The position numbers were made by a program, and so were the translations under genes. Below the pieces are notes generated by a model. That model did no database searches. It saw only the letters and a list, made by a program, of their open reading frames with translations, and was not told the DNA's origin. From the NCBI RefSeq assembly GCF_000971985.1, contig NZ_LAQQ01000001.1:124001-188000 (forward strand): DNA of 64,000 bases, given 5' to 3'. Shown here piece by piece: positions 34,664 to 43,006 of the stretch (position 1 is the stretch's first letter; the number at the start of each line of letters is the position of its first letter). This DNA is from Paenibacillus dauci (GTDB lineage Bacteria > Bacillota > Bacilli > Paenibacillales > Paenibacillaceae).

Positions 34664-36499
34664 ATGTACAGCAACCTGCAAGAGTGCCTAATGGATCTGG
34701 AACGTAATGGTCATCTGATCCGGATCAAGGAAGAAGTGGACCCTCATCTGGAGATGGCTGCGATTCACCTAAAAGTATATGAAGCCGGTGGTCCGGCATT
34801 ATTATTTGAAAATGTAAAAGGAACACGATTCCGTGCAGCATCCAATATATTCGGTACAATGGATCGAAGCCGGTTTATTTTCCGCAGCACCTGGGCATCC
34901 ACCGAGAATATTATCGCGCTGCGCAGTGATCCGATGAAGGCGCTCAAGAACCCTTTTGGCAATGTGAAAAATGGACTTGCTGCCTTTAAGGCACTGCCTT
35001 CCAAAAAAGCAAACGGGCTGCCTGTCACTGCACAGGAAATTCAGATTAGCGATCTTCCCTTAATCCAGCATTGGCCGATGGATGGCGGCGCTTTTGTAAC
35101 GCTGCCCCAGGTATACAGTGAAGATCCGGACAAGCCGGGAATCATGAACTCCAATCTGGGTATGTACCGCATCCAGCTAAATGGTAATGATTATGAGCTG
35201 AATCAAGAAATCGGCCTGCATTATCAGATTCACCGTGGCATTGGAGTGCATCAGTCAAAAGCCAACAAATTGGGACAACCGCTCAAAGTAAGCATTTTTA
35301 TCGGCGGCCCCCCGGCTCATACGCTGTCTGCCGTCATGCCGCTACCCGAAGGACTGAGCGAGATGACTTTTGCCGGTCTGCTCGCCGGACGACGATTTAA
35401 TTACAGCTATATCGACGGATATTGTGTCAGCAACGACGCTGACTTTGTGATTACCGGCGAGATTTACACGGATGCGACCAAGCCGGAAGGTCCCTTTGGT
35501 GATCATCTGGGCTATTATAGCCTGGCACACCCTTTTCCGGTAATGAAAGTACACAAGGTATTCGCTCGTCATGATGCGATCTGGCCATTTACCGTGGTCG
35601 GGCGTCCACCACAGGAAGATACGGTATTTGGTGAACTGATTCACGAATTGACCGGTGATGCAGTCAAACAGGAGATTCCGGGTGTGAAGGAAGTACATGC
35701 CGTCGATGCTGCTGGTGTGCATCCACTGCTTTTTGCGATCGGTAGCGAGCGCTATACTCCGTATCAGAAGGTCAAGCAGCCGGCAGAGATTCTGACCATA
35801 GCCAACCGGATTCTGGGAACCGGACAAGTGAGTCTGGCCAAGTATCTGTTTATTACAGCAGAAGACCAGATTCCGCTGGATACACACCGGGAAAGCGATT
35901 TTATTGGATATATTCTGGAACGTATGGACCTGCATCGGGATATTCATTTCCAGACCAATACGACGATTGATACACTGGACTATTCGGGCACAGGGCTAAA
36001 TACAGGCAGTAAAGTAATCTTCGCTGCCTATGGGGACAAACGCCGCGATCTGTGCCGCGAAGTGCCGGAAGAGATGAATCACCTGCGTACGCTGTTCAAT
36101 CCACGTCTTGTTATGCCAGGCGTAATCGCTGTGCAAAGTATACCATTTACCGATTATGCATCTGTACGCCAGGAGCTGGCGGATATTTGTGCCAGTCTGG
36201 AAGCGAGAGGTCCACTATCGTCGGTACCGATGATTATCTTGTGTGATGACAGTACGATGGTGAGCGAGACACTTAGCAATTTCCTATGGGTGACCTTTAC
36301 CCGCAGCAATCCATCTCATGATATTTATGGAACCAATAGCTTCTACGAGAACAAGCATTGGGGCTGCGATAATATGATTATCGATGCACGGGTCAAGCCG
36401 CACCAGGCACCGCCGCTTGTACCGGATCCAGCTGTAGAACAGAAGATTGAGCGTCTTTTTGCCAGTGGAGGCAGTCTGAGCGGGATCAAGCTGAAATAA
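34664..36499 (+). CDS. UbiD family (de)carboxylase
   Basis: A 611-residue member of the UbiD family, prenylated-FMN-dependent enzymes that remove or add carboxyl groups on aromatic or unsaturated acids. Recognisable stretches are the N-terminal LMDLERNGHLIRIKEEVDPHLE, PALLFENVKGT and LQVYSEDPDKPG-like LPQVYSEDPD (metal/prFMN region). Further on are TKPEGPFGDHLGYYS, with the catalytic Glu in this segment, and FTVVGRPPQEDTVFGELIHEL. ATG 34664 has GGAGA about 7 bases upstream and is preferred over 34646. No UbiX flavin prenyltransferase gene, normally needed to make the cofactor, is in the window. The substrate is not predictable. Confidence 0.9.
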   Translation: MYSNLQECLMDLERNGHLIRIKEEVDPHLEMAAIHLKVYEAGGPALLFENVKGTRFRAASNIFGTMDRSRFIFRSTWASTENIIALRSDPMKALKNPFGNVKNGLAAFKALPSKKANGLPVTAQEIQISDLPLIQHWPMDGGAFVTLPQVYSEDPDKPGIMNSNLGMYRIQLNGNDYELNQEIGLHYQIHRGIGVHQSKANKLGQPLKVSIFIGGPPAHTLSAVMPLPEGLSEMTFAGLLAGRRFNYSYIDGYCVSNDADFVITGEIYTDATKPEGPFGDHLGYYSLAHPFPVMKVHKVFARHDAIWPFTVVGRPPQEDTVFGELIHELTGDAVKQEIPGVKEVHAVDAAGVHPLLFAIGSERYTPYQKVKQPAEILTIANRILGTGQVSLAKYLFITAEDQIPLDTHRESDFIGYILERMDLHRDIHFQTNTTIDTLDYSGTGLNTGSKVIFAAYGDKRRDLCREVPEEMNHLRTLFNPRLVMPGVIAVQSIPFTDYASVRQELADICASLEARGPLSSVPMIILCDDSTMVSETLSNFLWVTFTRSNPSHDIYGTNSFYENKHWGCDNMIIDARVKPHQAPPLVPDPAVEQKIERLFASGGSLSGIKLK

Positions 36500-36856
36500 C
36501 CCGTATAGCCTACCAGAAGCATCAACTGTTTGTGAGAGGGCTATCATGCCAATAGAATACTCAAAATAAAAGCATATACATCTATATCTGGAATAATGAA
36601 AAGAACAGCTGCGATAGTGGGCAGCTGTTCTTTTGTATATTTCTCTACGAATTGATCTTCTTTTGGCAAAAGATGGAGCCTAACAATGCAGTACGAAAGT
36701 GACTAATAATACAATTCCGATCTACCGACAAATAAATTATGATCCATACTTGTAACCTTATGTCAGAATAGCAGTATATATAAACAGATATTTAATTGTA
36801 TACATAAATGCATAACCTATATAGCCTATCCAATACCTGATAAAAGGAGCGTTATA
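36500..36856. other. Intergenic region after the UbiD-family gene
   Basis: About 360 bases. It contains the terminator at 36597-36636 and then AT-rich sequence leading to the kinase-like gene, whose promoter must lie here. No further structure is recognised. Confidence 0.4.
36597..36636 (+). terminator. Terminator of the UbiD-family gene
   Basis: AAAAGAACAGCTG pairs with CAGCTGTTCTTTT across a 9-base loop. Confidence 0.85.
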
Positions 36857-37519
36857 ATGGAAAAGTTGTTGAAGCAAGTAACAGAGCATTTTCTAAAACA
36901 GATTGTTATCGAAAGTATTTATCCTATGGAGCCTATCAAAGTCCGTTATTATCCAAAACCATGGATACTGCTCGGTGCAGGCAATTATGCAGCTGTTTTT
37001 TATCATCCGGATTACGCGGACTATGCGGTTAAAGTCTATGCATATGGTAAAAAGGGACTTCAGGAAGAAGCGGAGGTATATCGGCTGCTTGGTGCTCACC
37101 CAGCTTATTCACGGTGTTACTATGCAGGAGAGGACTTTCTGATTCTGCAAAGGCTGCAAGGCACCACCTTGTACGATTGTATGAAAAAAGGAATCCGGAT
37201 TCCTCCGCAGGCGATCCGTGATATCGATGATGCACTGGATTATGCGGTCTCTCGCAATCTGCGTCCCCATGATGTGCATGGCAAAAATGTCATGATTGCC
37301 GATGGACGCGGATTGATTGTGGACATCTCCGATTTCTCCAAGCAGGAAGACTGCCGGATGTGGTCGGACTTCAAAAAAGCCTATTACAAATTCTACTGGC
37401 CGATTGCTTCACGCTGTGTATTTCCTGTCCCCCGATTTGTACTCGAAGGAGTACGCAAAGGGTATCAGATCTACCGCAGATACCGGGCCAGAACAGCAGC
37501 AGCAGCTGTTCGTTCATGA
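36857..37519 (+). CDS. Protein kinase-like protein (small, Ser/Thr kinase fold)
   Basis: A 220-residue compact kinase-fold protein. It has a glycine-rich loop GAGNYAAV (40-47), an ATP-binding lysine near K59 (DYAVKVYAYG), a helix-C glutamate (QEEAEVYRLL), a catalytic loop HDVHGKNVM (D139, N144) and a metal-binding aspartate in VDISDF (D156). It lacks the large C-lobe of Hanks kinases and resembles the YrzF/YbdM-like proteins of Bacillus. Its substrate could be a protein or a small molecule. The C-terminus is basic (RRYRARTAAAAVRS). ATG 36857 follows AAAGGAG. The DMT-type gene comes 108 bases later but has its own promoter. Confidence 0.8.
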   Translation: MEKLLKQVTEHFLKQIVIESIYPMEPIKVRYYPKPWILLGAGNYAAVFYHPDYADYAVKVYAYGKKGLQEEAEVYRLLGAHPAYSRCYYAGEDFLILQRLQGTTLYDCMKKGIRIPPQAIRDIDDALDYAVSRNLRPHDVHGKNVMIADGRGLIVDISDFSKQEDCRMWSDFKKAYYKFYWPIASRCVFPVPRFVLEGVRKGYQIYRRYRARTAAAAVRS

Positions 37520-37554
37520 TTTCCGATATTCCTCCCAAAGTTCTTGCTTATCAA

Positions 37555-37596
37555 GACATATGTCCTAACGACGAACTGCCGGGTTATCGGTATAAT
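37555..37596 (+). promoter_or_regulatory. Crp/Fnr-type operator and promoter of the DMT-type gene
   Basis: Palindrome GACATATGTC at 37555-37564 and TATAAT at 37591-37596. The 36-base offset is identical to that before the regulator gene at 38978. There is no good -35 box. The palindrome centre falls near -42, where a class II Crp/Fnr-type activator binds. Confidence 0.7.
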
Positions 37597-37627
37597 GAGC
37601 AAGGAGTCAATCAAGGAGGAACAGAAG

Positions 37628-38056
37628 ATGAAAGGTTTGTTATTTTCCATTCTGGCCGGTGTATTTCTTGCTCTGCAGGGCGTGGTGAACTCCCGGGTAG
37701 GACAGGATATTGGAACATGGAAAGCAGTTATGATCAATCAGCTGGGCGGATTTATTCTGGCGGGCCTGATTCTTGTATGTATGCGCGGCGGGAACTGGCG
37801 CGGATTCCGCGAGGTAAAGCCGCTTTATCTGCTCGGAGGCGCTTTTGCAGCAATTATTGTATTCAGCAATATTAGTGCGATGCATCTGGTCGGCGCGACA
37901 CTTACAGTCTCGGCTGTGCTAATTTCGCAGCTGTGTCTGACCTTTGTTATCGATTCCAAAGGCTGGTTCGATACGGCGAGGAAGTCCATGCATCTACCCC
38001 AATTTGTCGGGATCGGTATAATGATTGCCGGGGTTATTATCCTGCGCCTGAGCTGA
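37628..38056 (+). CDS. DMT-superfamily small membrane protein (YdcZ/DUF606)
   Basis: A 142-residue membrane protein with about five helices, of the DUF606/YdcZ half-size drug/metabolite transporter type. It shows LLFSILAGVFLALQGVVNSRVG at the N-terminus, INQLGGFILAGLI in helix 2 and a central VGATLTVSAVLISQL. Such half-size proteins pair with themselves or a partner. ATG 37628 with AGGAGGA upstream is clearly the start; longer readings have no ribosome binding site. Its promoter carries the same palindrome as the nearby Crp/Fnr-type gene, so that protein probably controls it. The transported substrate is unknown. Confidence 0.82.
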   Translation: MKGLLFSILAGVFLALQGVVNSRVGQDIGTWKAVMINQLGGFILAGLILVCMRGGNWRGFREVKPLYLLGGAFAAIIVFSNISAMHLVGATLTVSAVLISQLCLTFVIDSKGWFDTARKSMHLPQFVGIGIMIAGVIILRLS

Positions 38057-38075
38057 CACAGAAGGTCCAAATAGT

Positions 38076-38110
38076 AAAAAGCAGAGCCATATTATTCGGC
38101 TCTGCTTTTT
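38076..38110. terminator. Bidirectional terminator between convergent genes
   Basis: AAAAAGCAGAGCC pairs with GGCTCTGCTTTTT across 9 bases, with A and T tracts on both sides. It serves the DMT-type gene and probably the minus-strand GNAT gene too. Confidence 0.85.
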
Positions 38111-38161
38111 GCTATGCATCTATTGACCAGTATCCCTCATAACAGGCATCATTCGCTTATC

Positions 38162-38728
38162 TCAGGCCTTGCTTTTGCGGAACGACTTTTCATGAAAAGT
38201 CGTAATCTGCTTAAACAGGGACTGCCCATCATCATTGATCTCCAGCCCTGGCATGATAGGGAGTACCAGCGCACGGTATGTCTCTGGAATCCAGATATAA
38301 TGATGCACATAATCGGTAGAGATAAATCCGCATTTCTCCCAGAATACGATCCGCTCCCGGTTCTCTGCTGTATCTTCTGCCTCGGCTTCAATAATAACGG
38401 CATGGATATGATGCTGCTCTACTGCCCAGTCGCGCAGCTGATTGAAAAAGGCTCTGCCTTTACCCTGGCCTCGCTGATCCTGACGAATCGCCATATAATC
38501 GATAATCAGATTCTGCGTTTCGACAGGACCGCTTAATCCGGTAACTGCCATAGCGACCAATTCATCTCCATCCCAGCCTGCATGCAGAAAGGCAATTCCG
38601 CGATCCAGCATGGCTTTGAGAATTTTCTCGGGTTTGGCGCCATGAATGAAAGCTTCAGTATAAATGGGACGTATCTGATCCCAGAGTGTCTGGTCCCAGG
38701 CAGAATATGTGGTTAACGTTAATGTCAT
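38162..38728 (-). CDS. GNAT family N-acetyltransferase
   Basis: A 188-residue GNAT-fold protein. Acetyl-CoA binding motif A is RQDQRGQGKGRAFF (about residue 84), preceded by LIIDYMAI and followed by VIIEAEAEDTAENRERIVFWEKCGF. GGAGG before ATG 38728 fixes the start. It lies between the DMT-type gene and the Crp/Fnr regulator, on the opposite strand. The substrate is unknown. Confidence 0.85.
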   Translation of the reverse strand: MTLTLTTYSAWDQTLWDQIRPIYTEAFIHGAKPEKILKAMLDRGIAFLHAGWDGDELVAMAVTGLSGPVETQNLIIDYMAIRQDQRGQGKGRAFFNQLRDWAVEQHHIHAVIIEAEAEDTAENRERIVFWEKCGFISTDYVHHYIWIPETYRALVLPIMPGLEINDDGQSLFKQITTFHEKSFRKSKA

Positions 38729-38880
38729 TGGTATTAGCCTCCAATAATTTTGCGAATCGGATGTACATAGAGTAATACACTGCTGCAGATCAATCTCACA
38801 GATTGGCTATATCGCCATCTTTATATGATATTCTTTACCACACCGCTCTACAAATCTAACGCTTCTGTAAATCAATAAAG

Positions 38881-38922
38881 GACATATGTCCTAATCGTTG
38901 TATCCGTGATATTCGGTATAAT
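38881..38922 (+). promoter_or_regulatory. Crp/Fnr-type operator and promoter of the regulator gene
   Basis: AGGACATATGTCCT, a perfect 14-base palindrome (core GACATATGTC at 38881-38890), and TATAAT at 38917-38922. Spacing and weak -35 are the same as at 37555-37596, indicating positive autoregulation. Confidence 0.7.
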
Positions 38923-38977
38923 AGTCAGAAGAAGATGACAAGAGACATGATCATAAGGGATAGGAAGGAGGTTAACG

Positions 38978-39673
38978 ATGCAGGAGAATCAGAATCGACA
39001 GCAGCTTGCCGCGTATCTGGATCAGTTCGATATTCAGGATGTATTTCACGAGCCACTGCTGCCGCATGTATCATTGTACATGTTTGAACCGGGTGAAGAG
39101 CTTTGCCGGCAGGGCGGGCAGTCCGAGATCCTCTATGTACTGGTCAAAGGCATGACCAAAACGTCTACCACTTCACCGGAAGGACGTACGTTGGTGCTTT
39201 CTTTCAAGACACCGCCCGAGATGATTGGGGATATTGAATATATCGAGAAAATCGAAAATATGAATACAGTCGAAGCCGTTACACCTGTAGAGGCGCTCGG
39301 TATTCCGTATCAGTGGCTGTATCGGTACGGACAGGATCATCCGCCCCTGCTGCAGTTTCTGCTGAAGATTATTACCTCCAAGTTTCGGATCAAGTCTGAT
39401 TCGATGAGCTTTAACCTGATGCATCCGGTCGAGACCCGACTTGCCAGTTACCTGCTGTCTGTGACGACAGAACAGAATCCGGTGCTGATTACCGGTCATC
39501 CTGCTGACTACAATCTGACGGATATTGCCAATCTGATTGGCACTAGCTATCGCCATCTGAACCGGGTGATTGGTCAGTTCTGCACAGAAGGATGGATCGT
39601 TCGCAAAAGAGGAAGCATTGCTATCCTCAACCGTCCAGCGCTATATCAACTGGCTGGCGCTGCTGTATTCTAG
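38978..39673 (+). CDS. Crp/Fnr family transcriptional regulator, YeiL-like
   Basis: A 231-residue regulator. The N-terminal cyclic-nucleotide-binding-type beta roll (about 25-140) includes FEPGEELCRQGGQSEILYVLVKG and GDIEYIEKIENMNTVEA. The C-terminal helix-turn-helix (about 165-215) shows YNLTDIANLIGTSYRHLNRVIGQF. The beta roll lacks the Arg-Ser pair that contacts cAMP phosphate, so cAMP is unlikely to be the effector. It has one N-terminal cysteine in ELCRQG, fewer than Fnr needs for an FeS cluster. ATG 38978 follows AAGGAGG. Identical operators in its own promoter and that of the DMT-type gene point to a small regulon. Confidence 0.88.
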   Translation: MQENQNRQQLAAYLDQFDIQDVFHEPLLPHVSLYMFEPGEELCRQGGQSEILYVLVKGMTKTSTTSPEGRTLVLSFKTPPEMIGDIEYIEKIENMNTVEAVTPVEALGIPYQWLYRYGQDHPPLLQFLLKIITSKFRIKSDSMSFNLMHPVETRLASYLLSVTTEQNPVLITGHPADYNLTDIANLIGTSYRHLNRVIGQFCTEGWIVRKRGSIAILNRPALYQLAGAAVF

Positions 39674-39817
39674 ACGTAATGGTTGGATTTTATTTGTGCA
39701 TATTTTACAATTTAGCTTATTTAGCTTATCTAACTCATGTAACTCATCCAGCTTACTCTACGTCTATGCTCCAATTGATTGTAAGCTGCCTCATTATACC
39801 GACAAAGGAGAATACAA

Positions 39818-40219
39818 ATGACTAAAATTATCGACAAAGTAGCCTGGATACATATACAGGATCAGCACCTTCTCTGCGCGCGTTCCAAAGGAAAATCGCT
39901 ATACTACATCCCTGGCGGCAAAAGGGAAACGGGAGAGAGCGATGAGCAGACGCTGATTCGCGAAGTAGAGGAGGAGCTGTCTGTACGGATTCAACCGGCT
40001 TCTATATCTTCATTTGGCGTATTCGAAGCGGCAGCAGATGGCAAAGGTGAAGACACCATTGTACGTATGTCCTGCTATACCGGCGAGTATGAAGGAAGTA
40101 TTCAGCCAGCGAGCGAGATTGAGACAACAGCCTGGCTGGGTTACGAGGATATTGAGCATGCATCGGCAGCTACCCGGTTGATCATGGAAGAACTGCATCA
40201 GCGCGGATTGCTGGTATAA
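39818..40219 (+). CDS. NUDIX hydrolase
   Basis: A 133-residue NUDIX-fold hydrolase with the box at residues 33-56 (GGKRETGESDEQTLIREVEE). The terminal Gly of the box is Ser here (EELSV). Features such as ARSKGKSLYYIPGGK match a family of small NUDIX proteins of unconfirmed substrate. ATG 39818 follows AAAGGAG. It stands alone, with a strong terminator after it. Confidence 0.85.
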   Translation: MTKIIDKVAWIHIQDQHLLCARSKGKSLYYIPGGKRETGESDEQTLIREVEEELSVRIQPASISSFGVFEAAADGKGEDTIVRMSCYTGEYEGSIQPASEIETTAWLGYEDIEHASAATRLIMEELHQRGLLV

Positions 40220-40272
40220 GGTATCTTCCTTAATAGTCTCTAATGAATACAACGCAAAAAATAATGCGAAAT

Positions 40273-40351
40273 AAAAAACCTCTGTGCTGTCTGTTTCTGC
40301 TTTGCTGCTCGGCAAGCGAGAAAATAAAGACGGTGACAGAGGTTTTTTTGA
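40273..40351. terminator. Long terminator between convergent genes
   Basis: AAAAAACCTCTGT at the left pairs with ACAGAGGTTTTTT at the right, around a partly structured interior of about 50 bases. A/T tracts on both sides suggest it works for both the NUDIX gene and the minus-strand hydrolase. Confidence 0.75.
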
Positions 40352-40372
40352 GGTTCACGGTTAATGTCAGAA

Positions 40373-41230
40373 TCACTTCAGAAAAGAATAAAGTGCCTGA
40401 TATGTCTCTTCGGGAGCTTCTTCCGGCAGATAATGACCGCTTTTAATCCCTTGTCCCTGAACATCTTCTGCCCAATCCCGCCAGACATCCAGCACATCGT
40501 ACCAACCTGGCAGGCTGCCTTGTTCTCCCCACAAAGCGAGTACAGGACACGGAATCTTGCGCTGACCAAAGTCTGCTTCGTCGATCTCGCAGTCTATGGT
40601 TGCTCCGGCGCGATAGTCCTCGCACATGGCATGAATCGTCTCGGGTTGATGGATGTGGTGCAGATAGTCTGCCAGCGCTTCCGGATGAAACAGCTCATGA
40701 TTCCCGTGGAAATAGTAATTCTCCGGGTTCGCTCCGATTAATCTCTCCGGTAGATCATACGGCTGTGACAGGAAAAACCAGTGCCAGTATCCCATTGCAA
40801 AATCCTTGTTCGTTCGGCGGTAAGCCTCCAGGGTGGGAATAATATCGAGCACTGCCAGTTTGCGGATTGCCTGCGGATGATCCAGAGCGAGCCGGTACGC
40901 ACAGCGTCCACCACGATCATGACCCACAACTGCAAACTGATCATACCCGAGTTGCTTCATGATTTCGATCTGATCCTGCGCCATCGCCCTTTTGGAATAA
41001 GGATAGTGATTATCGGTAGTAGCAGGCTTGGAGCTGTCTCCATAACCACGAAGATCCGGCATAATCACTGTGAAATCCCGAGCGAGCAGTGGAGCAACCG
41101 CATGCCACATCATATGCGTCTGAGGATGTCCATGCAGCAGGAGTAGTGGTGGGCCATCACCTCCATGACGTACACGTGTACTTATTTCACTGGTATGAAT
41201 CGTTGTCTGTTGAAATCCTTCGAATAACAT
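40373..41230 (-). CDS. Alpha/beta hydrolase, fluoroacetate/haloacetate dehalogenase-like
   Basis: A 285-residue alpha/beta hydrolase closely resembling fluoroacetate dehalogenase. Its residues match the defluorinase site: nucleophile D105 in GHDRGGR with R106 and R109 for the carboxylate, acid D129 (LDIIP), halide-pocket H150-W151 in GYWHWFF and Y206 (YRAGATID), and base H266 (SGHYLPEE). The oxyanion-hole motif is LLHGHPQTHMMWH and the cap domain is about 130-205. ATG 41230 is preferred: AGGAGAG lies about 7 bases away, while ATG 41236 is too close. Family members hydrolyse haloacetates to glycolate, and some homologues are epoxide hydrolases or prefer chloroacetate, so the natural substrate is open. 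It is a single gene, divergent from the Rrf2 operon. Confidence 0.85.
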   Translation of the reverse strand: MLFEGFQQTTIHTSEISTRVRHGGDGPPLLLLHGHPQTHMMWHAVAPLLARDFTVIMPDLRGYGDSSKPATTDNHYPYSKRAMAQDQIEIMKQLGYDQFAVVGHDRGGRCAYRLALDHPQAIRKLAVLDIIPTLEAYRRTNKDFAMGYWHWFFLSQPYDLPERLIGANPENYYFHGNHELFHPEALADYLHHIHQPETIHAMCEDYRAGATIDCEIDEADFGQRKIPCPVLALWGEQGSLPGWYDVLDVWRDWAEDVQGQGIKSGHYLPEEAPEETYQALYSFLK

Positions 41231-41369
41231 CGTCATCTCTCCTAGAAGTGAAATGGTATAACATTATATAGAGGCGAATAAACTTACGGGTCCAAAAGCC
41301 CAATGATATCTTTTAACCAAATGGAGACGGTGTTAGCAATCTATCAGATATAGGCTATAGATAAAAAGA

Positions 41370-41398
41370 TTGACACTTTCAGATATAAAATATATTAT
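41370..41398 (+). promoter_or_regulatory. Strong promoter of the Rrf2 operon
   Basis: Consensus TTGACA at 41370-41375, exactly 17 bases, TATTAT at 41393-41398. It gives a leader near 190 bases. Confidence 0.7.
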
Positions 41399-41415
41399 AG
41401 ACCCATAAAGTCTAT
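41397..41415. promoter_or_regulatory. Inverted repeat over the -10/start of the Rrf2 promoter
   Basis: ATAGAC-N7-GTCTAT, positioned where a repressor would block initiation. A site for the Rrf2 protein itself is the natural guess. Confidence 0.5.
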
Positions 41416-41597
41416 GATTATTGTTCTTTTATCCAATGGCAAAGACCAAAGGTAAAGCAGACTGGGAGTGCAGGCTGGTGATTGTGGATGGGTTTCTACG
41501 CGAATACAAAATATAATCTGCATGGTGAATTGACGCTTTGGTCAAATAAGAGCTATCATGGATGAATAAAGTCTGTAATGAAGGTGGACGATTCTCT

Positions 41598-41999
41598 ATG
41601 AAATTCTCCAAAGCAACCGATTATGCACTGCATGCGATGCTCTATCTGGCAGCAGTAACTCCTGCACGACTCGTTGGTGTGCAGACACTGGCTGATAAAT
41701 TGAATGTATCACCGACCTATTTATCCAAAATCCTGACCAAGCTGGTCAAAGCCAATATGATTGAATCTTCTTCGGGAGCCAATGGAGGCTATCGACTCAA
41801 GCGAAATTGGGAAGAGTTTTCGTTTCTCGATGTTATTCATGCAATTGAAGGAACATCATCCTTTTTCGAATGTGGTCTGGATCACGGACCGGAATGTCTG
41901 GTACAACAGGTCATGATTCACGCAGAGAACGAAATGGAGACCTATCTGCAAAACCAGAAGCTGTCATCGCTCGTTGCCAAAATGCCGTCGGTTCATTAG
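41598..41999 (+). CDS. Rrf2 family transcriptional regulator
   Basis: A 133-residue Rrf2-type winged-helix regulator. The DNA-binding part reads MKFSKATDYALHAMLYLA... GVQTLADKLNVSPTYLSKILTKLVKANMIESSSGANGGYRL. The effector region has two cysteines, FECGLDHGPECL, where FeS-binding members such as IscR and NsrR have three. So an FeS cluster is uncertain and a thiol switch is possible. ATG 41598 fits GAAGGTGG upstream; ATG 41562 lies too far. It is followed after 71 bases by a thioredoxin-reductase-like gene, suggesting control of redox genes. Confidence 0.87.
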   Translation: MKFSKATDYALHAMLYLAAVTPARLVGVQTLADKLNVSPTYLSKILTKLVKANMIESSSGANGGYRLKRNWEEFSFLDVIHAIEGTSSFFECGLDHGPECLVQQVMIHAENEMETYLQNQKLSSLVAKMPSVH

Positions 42000-42027
42000 A
42001 ACCGCAGCATTTTACACGCCAATCATA

Positions 42028-42049
42028 GATATTAATAGTCTCTAATATC
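42028..42049. repeat. Inverted repeat between the Rrf2 and oxidoreductase genes
   Basis: GATATTA-N8-TAATATC, perfect 7-base arms. Either a regulator site or a weak RNA hairpin; no T run follows. Confidence 0.55.
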
Positions 42050-42070
42050 CATATAAAAGGAGGAATACCA

Positions 42071-42976
42071 ATGATCTACGATTGTGCCATTATTGGCGGA
42101 GGACCGGCAGGTCTGAATGCTGCACTTGTTCTGGGAAGAGCAAGGCGTACAGTAGCTTTATTCGATAATAATCAGCCCCGCAATGCCGTGACTCACGCTT
42201 CCCATGGATTTCTGACACAGGATGGAGTAACACCAGCCGAATTTCGACGAATAGCGTATGAGGAAGTGCTTCGATATCCATCGGTAGAGCATCATACCAG
42301 CAAGGTCACGTCTGTACGTCGCCTTGCAGATGGGTTTGAGGTTGCAGCAGATAACGGTGAAGCTATCCAGGCACGTAAAATACTAATCACAACCGGGCTA
42401 AAAGAAATTCTGCCTGACATCCCCGGTGTGGTAGACATGTACGGTCAAAGTCTGTTTAACTGTCCTTATTGCGATGGATGGGAGCTGCGCGATCAGCCGC
42501 TGATTGTCGTCTCCGATCATGAGCGAATGTATCATCTGGCCAAGCTGCTGTACGGATGGAGCCGGGATCTGGTTATCTGTACGCACGGAAGTTCCATACT
42601 GACCGACGAGCAAAAGGAGCAGCTGATTTCCCGCGGCGTTACGGTTACAGAGCAGAAGATTACTGCCTTTCACGGTCAAAATGGCAAGCTGGAGCAGGTA
42701 GAATTCGCAGATGGTTCCCGCATTAATCGAACTGGAGGATTTATTACTCCGGCATGGGTACCGCAAGCTGGATTCTGTGAAGAGCTGCATTATGAGAAGA
42801 CCGAGCTGGGCGGGATCCAGACCGATGAGACAGGGAGAAGCAGTATCCCGGGTTTATTTGCAGCGGGTGAAGCCGCATCCGGTGGTTCCTCGCAGCTAAT
42901 CCTCTCGGCGGCTGCAGGCAGTCTGATAGCAGTTCATATTAATATGGAATTGACAGAAGAGACGTTCAGCTCATAA
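42071..42976 (+). CDS. NAD(P)/FAD-dependent oxidoreductase, thioredoxin reductase-like
   Basis: A 301-residue flavoprotein of the thioredoxin reductase fold. It has an FAD-binding IIGGGPAGLNAAL (residues 7-19), a redox pair C131-P-Y-C134 in NCPYCDGWELRD and a final FAD motif GLFAAGEAASGGSSQLILSAAAG. Classic TrxB has CATC. CPYC with this spacing is typical of the TrxR-like relatives found next to redox regulators. The central NADPH domain is weakly conserved. ATG 42071 follows AAAGGAGG. The methyltransferase gene follows after 30 bases, so Rrf2, oxidoreductase and methyltransferase probably form one operon. Confidence 0.88.
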   Translation: MIYDCAIIGGGPAGLNAALVLGRARRTVALFDNNQPRNAVTHASHGFLTQDGVTPAEFRRIAYEEVLRYPSVEHHTSKVTSVRRLADGFEVAADNGEAIQARKILITTGLKEILPDIPGVVDMYGQSLFNCPYCDGWELRDQPLIVVSDHERMYHLAKLLYGWSRDLVICTHGSSILTDEQKEQLISRGVTVTEQKITAFHGQNGKLEQVEFADGSRINRTGGFITPAWVPQAGFCEELHYEKTELGGIQTDETGRSSIPGLFAAGEAASGGSSQLILSAAAGSLIAVHINMELTEETFSS

Positions 42977-43006
42977 TCACTATTATGAAATACAAAGGAG
43001 AATCCC

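Larger units (their letters stand above)
41231..41597. other. Divergent regulatory region between the dehalogenase-like gene and the Rrf2 operon
   Basis: About 370 bases with no gene. It holds a strong promoter (41370-41398) with an overlapping inverted repeat, and a second possible promoter (TTGACG 41530, TATCAT 41554) whose -35 lies in TTGAC-N6-GTCAA (41530-41545). GACCAAAG at 41444 and CTTTGGTC at 41536 could pair in a leader RNA. Confidence 0.5.

Noticed and set aside
39711..39757. Short repeated words TTTAGCTTA and TAACTCAT between the Crp/Fnr and NUDIX genes
   Set aside because: Low-complexity local repeats with irregular units, too short and imperfect to be called a functional repeat array.
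40230..42046. 15-base word TTAATAGTCTCTAAT shared by two intergenic regions (40230-40244 and 42032-42046)
   Set aside because: In 64 kb of AT-biased sequence a 15-base match between unrelated places is expected about once or twice by chance, and only one copy lies in a palindrome.
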